DNA of 64,000 nucleotides from CAWUFC02 sp963921335 (GTDB lineage Bacteria > Pseudomonadota > Gammaproteobacteria > Pseudomonadales > Halieaceae): NCBI GenBank assembly GCA_963921335.3, contig CAWUFC020000002.1:682001-746000 (forward strand), written 5' to 3'. Shown in pieces: positions 37,392 to 46,692 of the stretch (positions within the stretch are counted from its first letter, which is position 1; each line of letters opens with the position of its first letter). The position numbers and the translations under genes are program-made. The notes beneath the pieces were generated by a model, which saw only the letters and a list, made by a program, of their open reading frames with translations, made no database searches and was not told the origin of the DNA.

Positions 37392-38262
37392 CTGCTTATT
37401 ACTGATGATATTCGCCAGCGCTCTGGCTCGCGCAGAAATCAGCGTCACTGACTTTCTTGGTCGCACAGTCACACTTGAGCAGCCAGCACAGCGTATTGTG
37501 GCCCTGGCCCCGCATATTGTTGAAAACCTGTATACCGCGGGCGCCGGTGAGCAACTCGTTGGCGTGGTCAGCTACAGTAATTTCCCGGAGGCGGCGACGC
37601 GTCTGCCTATAGTGGGCAGTTACAAGAGTTTCAGCCTTGAAAGCATCCTGGCCCTGGAACCAGATCTGATCATCATGTGGGCGTCGGGTAATGGCGCGCA
37701 ACGCCTCCAGCAACTGGAGCAGTTGGGCATTCCGGTTTACGCATCAGAACCTCGTTTACTGGCAGATATTGGCCGTTCTATCCGCGACTACGAGGCTTTG
37801 ATTGGCCGCGCAGCCGGCGAGACAAGTCAGGCCGACAGCATCGATCAGCAGATCGAGCGTCTTAGGCAGCAGTATGGCAGCCGGACCAGATTAGGCGTGT
37901 TCTATCAGGTCTGGCACGAGCCGTTGCAAACACTCAATGGCGAGCACCTGATCAGCGACGTGATTCGGCTGTGTGGTGGTCGCAATGTATTCGCTGATGC
38001 CACAACCCTGGCACCCAGACTCAGCCTGGAATCGGTATTGGAACGTGATCCGCAGGTCATAGTGGCCAGTGGCATGGGTCAGGCACGACCCGACTGGCTG
38101 GACGATTGGCTGGCCTACCCGTTTTTACAGGCCGTAGAGAACAACGCCCTGTACTTTGTCCATCCCGACCACCTGCAGCGACCCACTGCCCGCATACTGC
38201 TCGGCGCTACCGCACTCTGCCGCCAGCTCGACCAGCAACGCCCATTTCAAGGGGTCAGATAA
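37384..38262 (+). CDS. btuF: Cobalamin-binding periplasmic protein BtuF
   Basis: A 292-residue periplasmic binding protein of the TroA/FecB-like type. A signal peptide (NCLLLMIFASALARA) is followed by the two-lobed body with VTLEQPAQRIVALAPHIVEN, LEPDLIIMW and FYQVWHEPLQTL. It completes the BtuCDF importer. The last codons (CCA TTT CAA GGG GTC AGA TAA) fall inside the first half of an intergenic palindromic repeat, so the C-terminus PFQGVR appears to be repeat-derived. Confidence 0.92.
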   Translation: MRNCLLLMIFASALARAEISVTDFLGRTVTLEQPAQRIVALAPHIVENLYTAGAGEQLVGVVSYSNFPEAATRLPIVGSYKSFSLESILALEPDLIIMWASGNGAQRLQQLEQLGIPVYASEPRLLADIGRSIRDYEALIGRAAGETSQADSIDQQIERLRQQYGSRTRLGVFYQVWHEPLQTLNGEHLISDVIRLCGGRNVFADATTLAPRLSLESVLERDPQVIVASGMGQARPDWLDDWLAYPFLQAVENNALYFVHPDHLQRPTARILLGATALCRQLDQQRPFQGVR

Positions 38263-38297
38263 CTTGATCCTGAATTCAAGGGGTCTGACCCCTTGAA
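38246..38297. repeat. Palindromic repeat (CAAGGGGTCTGACCCCTTG type)
   Basis: A TTCAAGGGGTCAGA copy at 38246-38259 is followed by a perfect palindrome at 38275-38297 with the core CAAGGGGTCTGACCCCTTG. The same 19-base core recurs at 46617-46635. It lies between the btuF end and the convergent DUF1244 gene and overlaps the last btuF codons. It may act as a bidirectional terminator or as a REP-like mobile palindrome. Confidence 0.85.
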
Positions 38298-38307
38298 GTT
38301 GCTTTGA

Positions 38308-38601
38308 CTATTTATGGGATTTCTCGAAAGCGGCGAGTTGCTCCGGCGTGGCCTCGGTCTGATGCTTTGCTTTCCACTCGCCGTAAGGCATGCCGTAAAC
38401 CATCTCACGGGCCTGCTCCAGATCAATGCTCTCACCAGCCTCTTCTGCGGCGGCTACATACCATTTGGACAAGCAATTGCGGCAGAATCCCGCCAGGTTC
38501 ATCAGCTCGATATTCTGCACATCCTTGCGGCTGTCCAGATGCTCCAGCAGCCTGCGAAAGACAGCTGCTTCCAGTTCGGTGTTTGCTTGCAGTTGTGACA
38601 T
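38308..38601 (-). CDS. DUF1244 family protein
   Basis: A 97-residue small helical protein with the family signature NLAGFCRNCLSKWY, where two cysteines three residues apart could bind a metal. The C-terminal EMVYGMPYGEWKAKHQ is also typical. The DUF1244 role is not established. It lies eight bases downstream of the LuxR-type regulator on the same strand and converges with btuF. Confidence 0.9.
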   Translation of the reverse strand: MSQLQANTELEAAVFRRLLEHLDSRKDVQNIELMNLAGFCRNCLSKWYVAAAEEAGESIDLEQAREMVYGMPYGEWKAKHQTEATPEQLAAFEKSHK

Positions 38602-38609
38602 AAATACCT

Positions 38610-39737
38610 CTAGCCCATTGGGGCAACGCTTCTCAAAATAAGTTGCACCAGCTGGCTCTGCCGAGCCACACCGGTTTTACTGAACACTGCACTGAGATGA
38701 GACTTGGCAGTATTGCGGGATACATTCAGGTTATTGGCGGCCTCATCCAGGGTAGCGCCATTGGCCAGTTGCAGGGCTAAACGCGCCTCTGCGCGAGTCA
38801 GACCGAGTAGCTCCATCAGCACATCACGAGGGGGCTCGCGACGGTGGGCCGGGTCCGAGACAAAAATCGCCACACTGGGATTGCGTACCCCGCCTGATGC
38901 TTCGGTACGCGGCAAAGGCCGCAACAACATACCCGGCGCATGAGCTGCCTCCCCCTGCATTCTGAATACCCGGGCAAAGGACGGTTCGGCCTTGTTGTGC
39001 GCTGCCATCACCTCTTCGAGCAGAGTCTTGAATCGCTGGTTGTCATCGGCACTGCCAACACGCAGCTGCCCATTGTCGCTGCGCAACCAGGTGCCCTCAG
39101 CAAGTAGCTGATCAGCCGCATGATTGGTGCGCCGTATGGCCGTACTCTCATCGAGTATAAAAGCCCCGACCGACAACTGATCGATAGCACCCGCAAAAGT
39201 CGCCCGTTCACTGTCCAAGCGTTCGATGCGTGCATGCAGGCGAATGCTCTGCTGAAGATGCGGCAGGATGCGGGCGCACAGGGCCTGCTCTTGCTTGCCA
39301 AAATTCTCCTTGCCATCGGTTCTGCTCAAGCGCAGCCTTGCGGTATTGCCCAGCTCGTCACCCATATCGGCGCCCATCAGGTGCACAATACCGGCATCGC
39401 GACCATAAGCCTGGTAATAGTCGCTTTCGTAGTACTCTTGAAGGGGCATAAACTGATCCACGGTGTAGACCTGCCCCTGGGGCAGGTCTACAAACGGATC
39501 GAGCGCATAGTAATCGCGGTTGTAGCTGTCGTATATTTCCTTGGAAACGATGACAGAGTTGATCACCACTCCCTCGTCACCCTCGCTGGGAGGCCGGAGA
39601 ATTAAAGTCGCAAAGTCTGCGTTGACTGCTGCCGCGAGTAGATGCAGGAACTCTTCCCAGGGTTTATCCGCAACCGGCCCCCTGCTCAGGGCCAGCAGCA
39701 ATTCATCCATTGCCTCTGATATACGGAAATCCTGCAT
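38610..39737 (-). CDS. LuxR-family HTH regulator
   Basis: A 375-residue regulator. The last 65 residues form a LuxR-type helix-turn-helix (LLGLTRAEARLALQLANG, then NNLNVSRNTAKSHLSAVFSKTG). The N-terminal 180 residues resemble a GAF/PAS-like sensory region, and a second PAS-like stretch is near AFILDESTAIRRTN. No acyl-homoserine-lactone domain is recognisable. The ATG at 39737 gives a 22-base gap to the upstream SDR; the reading can be extended to 39785 but would overlap that gene. Target genes are unknown, and the neighbouring SDR is a candidate partner. Confidence 0.87.
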   Translation of the reverse strand: MQDFRISEAMDELLLALSRGPVADKPWEEFLHLLAAAVNADFATLILRPPSEGDEGVVINSVIVSKEIYDSYNRDYYALDPFVDLPQGQVYTVDQFMPLQEYYESDYYQAYGRDAGIVHLMGADMGDELGNTARLRLSRTDGKENFGKQEQALCARILPHLQQSIRLHARIERLDSERATFAGAIDQLSVGAFILDESTAIRRTNHAADQLLAEGTWLRSDNGQLRVGSADDNQRFKTLLEEVMAAHNKAEPSFARVFRMQGEAAHAPGMLLRPLPRTEASGGVRNPSVAIFVSDPAHRREPPRDVLMELLGLTRAEARLALQLANGATLDEAANNLNVSRNTAKSHLSAVFSKTGVARQSQLVQLILRSVAPMG

Positions 39738-39759
39738 AGGTCTTTCAGCTGCAGCGCGA

Positions 39760-40551
39760 CTATAAACCGATGTACTCGCCGCCATTCACATCCAGCGACG
39801 CGCCGGTAATGACCTTGGAGTAATCGGAGGCAAAGAAAATGGCAGCCTTGGCACAGTCGCCATCTTCGGGGATAAAGCCGAGTGGGATCTTCGCTGTGAC
39901 AGAGTCTATGATGTCCTGCTCGTCCACGCCGGTAGCCTCCGCTTGCCCGGCAATATAGTTCTGCACATTGGGGCCCCACATCCAGCCCATATTGCAACTG
40001 TTGAAACGAATGCCGTCGCGACCCAGCTCCAGCGCAAAATGTTTGGTGGCCTGATGAAGGGCCGCCTTACTGGCCGCGTAACCACCCTGGTAAGTCAACG
40101 GCTTGCGTTCAACCATCGTGGCAATCATCACCACGGAGCCACCGCCGGATTGCTTCATATGCCGGACGCACTCCTGGGTCAGGCCCACCGTGCCGAAAAA
40201 GTTGACGTCCATGGTCCAGCGCCAATCGTCCATGCTGGCGGTATCAACCGGGTCATAGACACAGGGATCAAAGGCACTATTGATCAGGCAGTCGATGCGT
40301 CCAAAGGCGTCAACGGTGGCATCAGCCAGGTGCGCGCACTGGTCGCGCTGGGTAATGTCAGTGGCGACTTTGAGCACCTTGGTTGCCAGCCCCAGTGCGA
40401 GGATCTCTGCCTCTGCCTCATCCAGCTTGCTCTCGGTTCGCGCCGCCAGCACGACAGCTTCCGCGCCCTCGCGGGCCGCGAGGGTGGACAACTCCATACC
40501 CAGACCTGGCCCAATGCCGGACACCACAACTACTTTCCCTTGCAGTAACAT
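39760..40551 (-). CDS. SDR-family oxidoreductase
   Basis: A 263-residue classical SDR. The cofactor motif is SGIGPGLGMEL at residue 11, the adenine-binding NSA replaces NAG (CLINSAFD), and the catalytic residues are in YAASKAALHQATKH near residue 160. AARTESKLDEA after strand 2 favours NADP. A QYxGGEYIGL-like C-terminus (DVNGGEYIGL) is typical of hydroxysteroid or 3-oxoacyl reductases. It is upstream of the LuxR-type gene, probably in one transcript. Confidence 0.92.
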   Translation of the reverse strand: MLLQGKVVVVSGIGPGLGMELSTLAAREGAEAVVLAARTESKLDEAEAEILALGLATKVLKVATDITQRDQCAHLADATVDAFGRIDCLINSAFDPCVYDPVDTASMDDWRWTMDVNFFGTVGLTQECVRHMKQSGGGSVVMIATMVERKPLTYQGGYAASKAALHQATKHFALELGRDGIRFNSCNMGWMWGPNVQNYIAGQAEATGVDEQDIIDSVTAKIPLGFIPEDGDCAKAAIFFASDYSKVITGASLDVNGGEYIGL

Positions 40552-40644
40552 ATCTAGCTACGCTCCCACTCTTAGCTATCAGGAAGGCTGCAGATTTTAA
40601 CCTTAAGAAACCCGATCCACTACCACGCACTTACGGTAATTGGC

Positions 40645-42060
40645 GTGGCGTTATACCTGTACGTATGCAGTTACATCGTGTTCGATGGATTAGCATCGTT
40701 TACGGGAGATGCAGGCAGCTACTTAGTATTGGCGCAGCAGTGGTCGCCCTGGCAGCCAGGCAGTGCCGCTGTCATAGCCACCCCCCCTCTCCATGCCTAC
40801 CCGCCCGGATATCCGGCGCTACTGGCCCTTACAGGAGCGAGCCACAATTGGTGGCTGGCACACCTGTTAAACGCATTGTGCCTGGGTGCGGCCCTGCTCT
40901 TGTACAAAAGCATGCATGCCAAGCCGGGCTTGTTCTTGGTATGCGTGTTAATCATGATTCCTGGCACGCTCTACACGAGCTTCGGGATAATGTCTGAGAC
41001 CCTGGCGCTTTTGTTACTGTTTTGCTGCCTGGCCTCTTCCGAAAAACTCATGTCCTCTATAGCAGGAGCGCTTTTGCTCGGTTTGTTACTGAGCGCGACC
41101 ATTCTCACACGCAGCTTGATGGTTGCCCTGTTACCAGCGATATTCCTGTACAAACCCGGGCGATATAGCCTGGTCGCCATTGCCTGTGCCTTGCCAACGA
41201 TGCTGATCTGGCAGTGGTTCAACCCTCTAAGCGGGCTCCCAAGCTACCTGGACGATTTACCCTTCCATGATGTCGACCTGTGGTTGTCTGTTCTGCGTAT
41301 AAATATCAATCAGTTACCGAACGCATGGTCAGTCTATCTCGCGGGACCACTGAGCAGTCCAGGCTGGATAATCGCCAACGGTCTATGCTTTGCGTGTTTA
41401 TTCTTTTATACCTGCCGCGCCGCCATTATGAAAAACCTCGCAGCATTAACTGCGCTTATGATGCTAGTCATAGTGCTGCTCTGGCCTTACCCCACCGACT
41501 ACAGATTTATTCATGCATTGGTACCTTTAATGCTAACGCAGGGCCTGACTGCGTCACGGGGAATGCGTATGCTCATATTCGGCTCGATATTCACAGCAGC
41601 AGCCGTAGCACAGGCTGAAATCTTTGAAAGGCGTCTCTCAGCAGAGTTTGGGCAGGCGCACCAACTGGAATACTACCTGCTCAAAGATCGCCAAGAAGCG
41701 GTTGAAAGGGCCAACACCTATCGTTCCATCGAGCAGTTTTTATCAGCGAGTGCTCAGGTTATTCCTGAAAATTCCAGAGTCGCAACCGTCAAACCGACCC
41801 TCTATGCGCTAATCTCTGAGCGCGCCGCAGTCGCCCTCACATCAGATCACACCCGATTTGAATCTCTATGCCAGTTGAAGTCAGACAACGTCACGCACCT
41901 GTTGATTAGTCCACTCACCAGTGGCTATAACGAACTTGGACTAGGCCAAACACAACCACTGAAATCATTACTACCGGAATCTGTGATAATCACTGGTGCA
42001 GATCAGATCAGTATCCATATCTATCCACTCGGACAGCTCGATAACTGCTCTCAATCTTGA
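40645..42060 (+). CDS. Polytopic membrane protein, GT-C glycosyltransferase-like
   Basis: A membrane protein of about 471 residues with ten or so hydrophobic helices and a C-terminal soluble tail. An early periplasmic loop, FTGDAGSYLVLAQQW, has a GDAxxY motif, and PPGYPALLALTG follows after the next short stretch. Both resemble the ArnT/PMT-type GT-C fold, where the Asp and the proline-rich loop position a polyprenyl-phosphate sugar. No ATG suits the start; the GTG at 40645 is the best choice but the N-terminus is uncertain. Codon usage looks more A/T-rich than its neighbours, which suggests transfer. It is monocistronic. Confidence 0.65.
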   Translation: MALYLYVCSYIVFDGLASFTGDAGSYLVLAQQWSPWQPGSAAVIATPPLHAYPPGYPALLALTGASHNWWLAHLLNALCLGAALLLYKSMHAKPGLFLVCVLIMIPGTLYTSFGIMSETLALLLLFCCLASSEKLMSSIAGALLLGLLLSATILTRSLMVALLPAIFLYKPGRYSLVAIACALPTMLIWQWFNPLSGLPSYLDDLPFHDVDLWLSVLRININQLPNAWSVYLAGPLSSPGWIIANGLCFACLFFYTCRAAIMKNLAALTALMMLVIVLLWPYPTDYRFIHALVPLMLTQGLTASRGMRMLIFGSIFTAAAVAQAEIFERRLSAEFGQAHQLEYYLLKDRQEAVERANTYRSIEQFLSASAQVIPENSRVATVKPTLYALISERAAVALTSDHTRFESLCQLKSDNVTHLLISPLTSGYNELGLGQTQPLKSLLPESVIITGADQISIHIYPLGQLDNCSQS

Positions 42061-42131
42061 TGCGTATCAAAGCATTTGAGTCTTCTAACGCCCAGACTTA
42101 GACCGACTAAATCAAATAACAGGTCATACCT

Positions 42132-42896
42132 ATGTCTCTCAGCAAAATTCTTGTGGTCATTGACCCCACCCGAGATACCCAACCCGCATTTGATCGAGCC
42201 ATTGAATCCGCCCTGCTCACGGGTGCCCGCCTGCACCTGTACCTCTGCCATGACGACGACAGTTGGAAAAACAAACTGGAAGGCATGGTTAACCGCGCCA
42301 CCGAGGTCGGTGTCGAGGCCACCTACGAGCTGGAAGACCAACCCGATTGGCGTCGCCATGTGGCTGCGGCGGCGGCACGCAGCAGTGCATCCATGGTCTT
42401 TAAAAACAGTCATGACCACGCTGATGTACAGCGTCAGATGCGCTCAACCTCCGACTGGGTGCTGCTGCGCACCTGTCCCTGCCCGGTCTTACTGGTTAAA
42501 GATTTTCACGACTGGAAGAACCGCCGCATTCTGGCTGCCATTGATATGGCCACGACCGACCAGACCCACCAGAAGCTGAACAATCAGATTGTTCGGGCCG
42601 CGCAGGAATTCACTGACGCCTATGGGTCAGATGCGCATTTTGTCAGCGCTTATCAGTATCGTAACCATGTACCTTGCCGGGCAGACATGGCCCGTGTCTG
42701 CGGGACTCCCGCAGATCATATCCACCTCGTGGAGGGCCCGGCGGCCAATGCCATTGCCGAGACCGCTCAGGAAATCGAGGCCGATCTGGTGATTATGGGC
42801 ACGGTTGCCCGTGATGGCATCAAGGGTCAGGTGGTGGGCAACACCTCTGAGAAGATGCTGGATCACACCCACTCCGACGTGCTGGTGCTCAGCTAG
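42132..42896 (+). CDS. uspE: Tandem universal stress protein (UspE-like)
   Basis: A 254-residue protein with two Usp domains, slightly shorter than E. coli UspE. The first starts at KILVVIDPTRDTQPA, the second at RRILAAIDMATTDQ. The second keeps the nucleotide-binding signature IMGTVARDGIKGQVVGNTSE (G-x2-G-x9-G-S/T type), while the first domain has a degenerate form. Such proteins help cells survive stress. The gene overlaps the convergent luciferase-like gene by four bases. Confidence 0.9.
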   Translation: MSLSKILVVIDPTRDTQPAFDRAIESALLTGARLHLYLCHDDDSWKNKLEGMVNRATEVGVEATYELEDQPDWRRHVAAAAARSSASMVFKNSHDHADVQRQMRSTSDWVLLRTCPCPVLLVKDFHDWKNRRILAAIDMATTDQTHQKLNNQIVRAAQEFTDAYGSDAHFVSAYQYRNHVPCRADMARVCGTPADHIHLVEGPAANAIAETAQEIEADLVIMGTVARDGIKGQVVGNTSEKMLDHTHSDVLVLS

Positions 42897-43894
42897 GCAA
42901 GCCCGAACACCTCGGAGACCAATTCCAGGGATCGGTGACGATCCTCGCGGTGATAGGCATTGCCAACAATCATCACCTCATCAGCGCCGTGCAGTTCCAC
43001 GATACGCTCAAGTTCGGCTTTGACCTGTTCCGGCGTGCCTACTGCACGCGTACCTTCATAGCGCGCTATAAAGGCCTTTTCCTGCTCATTAAATTCGTAG
43101 TCCCTGACCTGCTCAGGCTGCAGGTAGGTGATGTGAGGTCCGCGAGTGACAAACTGGATAAAGTTCACATTGGCCGCTTTCTCCAGCAACTTCGCTCGCT
43201 CCTCCGTGTCAGCGCACAAGGTAGTCACACACAGCATGGCGTGGGCATCAGGCCACAGAGCCGAGGGTTTGTAGTGCTCACGATAGCCACCAATCATGGC
43301 CGGCGAGGCCTGCGGATTGATAAATAGCGCCACGCAGTAGGGTAAGCCCTGGTCAACTGCCAGCCAGGCGCTGTCCGGGCTGGAGCCCAGCATCCAGATC
43401 GGAAGGTTTCTCGGCGGTGTCGGACTGACCCTCGGCTTGGTGTTCTCCGCCCACAAGTAATGTCCGAGCTCCTCCACCAATTGGGGAAAGCGCTCAAATT
43501 TGGGCCTGCCATCGGTGGCCAGCGCAATCGCAGTATTCATATCAGCGCCCGGTGCCCGCCCCACCCCAAGGTCGACGCGATCCGGGTAGAGGTTCGCAAG
43601 TACTGAGAAGTTTTCGGCCACTTTATAGGCACTGTAATGCGGCAGCATAATTCCGCCGGAGCCAATGCGGATCGTGCTGGTGGCAGCACCGATAGCCGAC
43701 AGCAGCACCTCTGGCGAACTGCCCGCCAAAACCGTGGTGTCATGGTGTTCGGAAACCCAGAAACGCCGGCAACCCAATTGTTCCGCCAGTGACGCGGTGG
43801 CTATGGTTTCATGTAGTGCCGCACCAAAGCCCTCGCCTTCACGCACAAAACTCTGATCCAGCACCGAAATGGGCAGATTTCCCGGTTCAAGCAC
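42893..43894 (-). CDS. LLM-class flavin-dependent oxidoreductase
   Basis: A 333-residue luciferase-like TIM barrel that uses reduced flavin. Family landmarks are LPISVLDQSF at the start, the FWVSEHHD segment near residue 55, SGGIMLPHYSAYKVAENF and RVDLGVGRAPG. I start it at the GTG at 43894, with GGAG eight bases upstream. A much longer reading to 44038 runs through the divergent promoter region and has an implausible N-terminus. The function of this branch is poorly known, and many are annotated as alkanal monooxygenase-like. Confidence 0.9.
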   Translation of the reverse strand: MLEPGNLPISVLDQSFVREGEGFGAALHETIATASLAEQLGCRRFWVSEHHDTTVLAGSSPEVLLSAIGAATSTIRIGSGGIMLPHYSAYKVAENFSVLANLYPDRVDLGVGRAPGADMNTAIALATDGRPKFERFPQLVEELGHYLWAENTKPRVSPTPPRNLPIWMLGSSPDSAWLAVDQGLPYCVALFINPQASPAMIGGYREHYKPSALWPDAHAMLCVTTLCADTEERAKLLEKAANVNFIQFVTRGPHITYLQPEQVRDYEFNEQEKAFIARYEGTRAVGTPEQVKAELERIVELHGADEVMIVGNAYHREDRHRSLELVSEVFGLA

Positions 43895-44030
43895 CTTAAC
43901 CACTCCTATTGATAGGTCTCTGGCCTGTCCGATTTGCGCCCAGACAAGGCCGAATTTGTTATTATATCGCGCCTTTTTTGCCGGTAGTCTTCCCCTACCA
44001 AAATTTCCTTTAACGAGATGATTACGCCCT

Positions 44031-44504
44031 ATGAGCAAGATTCATTTTAAAGACCAGGAAGGCCTGCAGGCTCTGGTGTCCGACGAGTTCGGGGACTGGA
44101 GCACGTCTGTACTGGTCACCCAGAAAATGATTAACGATTTCGCCGATCTGACTGGCGATCACCAGTGGATTCACGTAGATGTGGAACGTTGCAAAAAGGA
44201 GAGCCCCTTCGGCGGCCCTGTTGCCCACGGTTTTCTAACCCTGTCATTGCAGCCTGCCATGGCTGGCGCCAGCAGCTTCCTCGATAGCATTGAGGGCTGG
44301 GGCAACATCGTCAACTACGGTTCCGACAAGCTCCGCTTCACCGGCACGGTGCCCGTAGACAGCGAAATACACCAGCGCGGTCGCGTTAAGTCCATCGTGG
44401 TTCACGAGCACAAAACAGTCATCACCGTGGAAACCAACATCCACGTTAAAGGTAACGACGAGCGCCCCGCTGTCGTTTACGAAATGCAAATGGTACTGAT
44501 GTAA
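44031..44504 (+). CDS. MaoC-family (R)-specific enoyl-CoA hydratase
   Basis: A 157-residue single hot-dog-fold protein. The hydratase motif is FADLTGDHQWIHVD followed by SPFGGPVAHGFLTLSL, matching the MaoC/NodN signature with the catalytic Asp and His. It heads a cluster of MaoC, thiolase and SDR genes with short gaps (9 and 11 bases), which together could carry out the hydration, oxidation and thiolysis steps of a beta-oxidation-like cycle. Confidence 0.94.
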   Translation: MSKIHFKDQEGLQALVSDEFGDWSTSVLVTQKMINDFADLTGDHQWIHVDVERCKKESPFGGPVAHGFLTLSLQPAMAGASSFLDSIEGWGNIVNYGSDKLRFTGTVPVDSEIHQRGRVKSIVVHEHKTVITVETNIHVKGNDERPAVVYEMQMVLM

Positions 44505-44513
44505 GGAGACCCC

Positions 44514-45689
44514 ATGTCAGAAGCAGTCATTGTAGATGTAGTACGCACCCCCATCGGCCGCGGCAAGCCCGGCGTTGGCGACCTCAGCGGCATGCACGCC
44601 GTAAAACTGCTGGCGGAGTCTTACAAGGCCATACTCGATCGCAATAACCTGGATTCCGGTGATATCGAGCAGATTTACGCCGGCTGTGTAACCCAGGCTG
44701 GTGAGCAGGCATGCAACCTGGCCAAGAATGCCTGGTTGCAACTGGGACAGGAATACACCGCCGGTTGTTCTACCCTGGATACCCAGTGTGGTTCCGCCCA
44801 GGCGGCCAACCACCTCACCGCCGCGCTGATTGATGCCGGCCAGATCAATATCGGCATCGCCGCAGGCGTTGAAGCCATGAGCCGCGTTGGCCTGGGTGCC
44901 AACGTCATGAATGGTCCCGGTTACTTCATGACTGAAGACTGGCCCCACCCGGACGGTGCACAGAGCCAGTTTGAAGCAGCAGAGCGTATCGCCAAAAATC
45001 GCGGCCTGACCCGAGAGGATGTCGATGCGCTGGCTGTCCGTTCACACGAACGCGCTATCGCGGCCTGGGATGCCGGTCACTTTGAGCAGGTGGTTCCGGT
45101 TGAAGCACCGGTGATCGATGACCAGGGCAACCCCACAGGTGAAACCAAGCTGGTGACCCGTGACCAGGGCATGCGTGAAACCACCATGGAAAGCCTGGCC
45201 AACCTGAAGACCATTGTTGAGGGCGGCATTATCACTGCGGGCACTTCTTCACAGGTTTCTGATGGCTCTGCGGCGGTGCTGTGGATGAGCGCTGAAGAAG
45301 CCAAGGCCCGCGGCCTGAAGCCCCGCGCCCGCATCATTCAGGGTGTTGTAGCCGGCTGTGACCCCTACTATCTGCTGGACGGCCCGGTGGATGCCACTCA
45401 ACTGCTGTTCAAGAAGACCGGCATGAACATGGGCGATATCGACCTGGTTGAGATCAACGAAGCCTTCGCACCGGTTGTACTGTCCTGGCAGCGCGCATTC
45501 GACGCCGACATGGACAAGGTAAACGTTAAGGGCGGCGCCATGGCTCTGGGCCACCCGGTAGGCTCTACCGGTGCCCGCCTGATTGGCGAAGCCGTGATGG
45601 AACTGGAACGCCAGGACAAGAACATCGCCCTGGTCAGCATGTGCTGTGGCGCCAGCAATGGCACTGGAACAATTATTGAGCGTTTGTAA
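44514..45689 (+). CDS. Thiolase (acetyl-CoA C-acyltransferase)
   Basis: A 391-residue true thiolase. The nucleophilic Cys lies in STLDTQCGSAQAANH near residue 90, the second site in EINEAFAPVVLSW and GGAMALGHPVGSTGA, and the proton-donating Cys in MCCGASNGTG at the C-terminus. It cleaves 3-ketoacyl-CoA or condenses acyl units. It is preceded by MaoC and followed by an SDR on the same transcript. Confidence 0.96.
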   Translation: MSEAVIVDVVRTPIGRGKPGVGDLSGMHAVKLLAESYKAILDRNNLDSGDIEQIYAGCVTQAGEQACNLAKNAWLQLGQEYTAGCSTLDTQCGSAQAANHLTAALIDAGQINIGIAAGVEAMSRVGLGANVMNGPGYFMTEDWPHPDGAQSQFEAAERIAKNRGLTREDVDALAVRSHERAIAAWDAGHFEQVVPVEAPVIDDQGNPTGETKLVTRDQGMRETTMESLANLKTIVEGGIITAGTSSQVSDGSAAVLWMSAEEAKARGLKPRARIIQGVVAGCDPYYLLDGPVDATQLLFKKTGMNMGDIDLVEINEAFAPVVLSWQRAFDADMDKVNVKGGAMALGHPVGSTGARLIGEAVMELERQDKNIALVSMCCGASNGTGTIIERL

Positions 45690-45700
45690 GGAATAAAGTT

Positions 45701-46612
45701 ATGGGAGATCTCTCCGGAAAAACCGCCATCATCACTGGCGCAGGTCGCGGCCTGGGTCGTGAAGAGGCGCTGCAACTCGCCAGCCAGGGCGCCAATGTCG
45801 TCATCAGTGATATTGACCTGCCCGACGCCAAGGCAGCCGCTGAAGAAACGGTTGAAGACATCAAGGCCGCCGGTGGTGAAGCCACCCTGGTACTGGGGGA
45901 CTGCGCCGATACCGATGACGCTGCCAATCTGTTCAAAACTGCGCTGGATACCTATGGCGATGTCAACATCATGGTCAACAACGCGGGTTTCTGCCGCGAC
46001 CAGACGATTTTCGGGATGGACGATGACCAGTTTGACTCTGTAGTACGCGTGCACCTGCGTGGCCACTTCGTGAACATGCGCAATGCCACCAAGTACTGGC
46101 GTGGCAAAGCCAAGGCGGGGGAAGAAGTCTATGGGCGCCTGATCAGCACGGCCTCGGAGGCAGCCATCTTTGCCTCGGCGGGCCAGGCCAACTACGCCGC
46201 GGCCAAAAGCGGCATTGTTGCCATGACCCTCGGTGCCGCCCAGCTGATGGACAAGTACGGCATCACCTGCAACATCATCATGCCGCGTGCGCGCACCGAC
46301 ATGACCAATTCAGGCATGACGGCCGAACTGTTCGCAGAACCGGAAGAAGGCTTCGACGCCTTTAACCCCACCAATGTCGCACCTCTGGTCGGCTACCTGG
46401 CCTCGCCTGAGGCGGGCCGCATCTCCGGCGAGGTGATGGTGGTTTGGGGCAACCAGGTGGATGTCATCGAACGTCCCCGCTTTGGTCCCAAGTTTGTGAA
46501 CCCCCAGGGCGCACAGAAGTGGAGCGTGGACGATTTACACACTTCACTGAGTGAGCACTACAACGACGATTACGTCTCTGTCTGGGGTGGCTACACCGTA
46601 CCACCCCAATAA
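45701..46612 (+). CDS. SDR dehydrogenase (MFE-2/hydroxyacyl-CoA type)
   Basis: A 303-residue SDR similar to the (3R)-hydroxyacyl-CoA dehydrogenase part of multifunctional enzyme 2. The cofactor motif is TGAGRGLGREEALQLA, the acidic DID after strand 2 favours NAD, and the active site is YAAAKSGIVAMTLG with an upstream serine in STASEAAIF. The C-terminal extension (YVSVWGGYTVPPQ) resembles MFE-type subunits. With the MaoC hydratase and the thiolase it completes a D-hydroxyacyl-CoA oxidation set. A palindrome and a terminator follow. Confidence 0.93.
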   Translation: MGDLSGKTAIITGAGRGLGREEALQLASQGANVVISDIDLPDAKAAAEETVEDIKAAGGEATLVLGDCADTDDAANLFKTALDTYGDVNIMVNNAGFCRDQTIFGMDDDQFDSVVRVHLRGHFVNMRNATKYWRGKAKAGEEVYGRLISTASEAAIFASAGQANYAAAKSGIVAMTLGAAQLMDKYGITCNIIMPRARTDMTNSGMTAELFAEPEEGFDAFNPTNVAPLVGYLASPEAGRISGEVMVVWGNQVDVIERPRFGPKFVNPQGAQKWSVDDLHTSLSEHYNDDYVSVWGGYTVPPQ

Positions 46613-46615
46613 TTT

Positions 46616-46636
46616 TCAAGGGGTCTGACCCCTTGA
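46616..46636. repeat. Palindromic repeat, second exact copy
   Basis: A perfect palindrome, TCAAGGGGTC-T-GACCCCTTGA, directly after the SDR stop. Its 19-base core is identical to the palindrome at 38277-38295. It precedes, and is separate from, the T-tailed terminator. Confidence 0.85.
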
Positions 46637-46651
46637 TACTCAAATGATCAA

Positions 46652-46679
46652 AAGGGTTGGCATTGCCAACCCTTTTTTT
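46652..46679 (+). terminator. Rho-independent terminator
   Basis: AGGGTTGGC and GCCAACCCT form a nine-base-pair stem around a three-base loop, followed by seven T residues ending at 46679. It ends the MaoC-thiolase-SDR transcript and lies upstream of the membrane protein gene, so the downstream ACAD/APH genes likely have their own promoter. Confidence 0.9.
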
Positions 46680-46692
46680 GTTACAAAATGGA

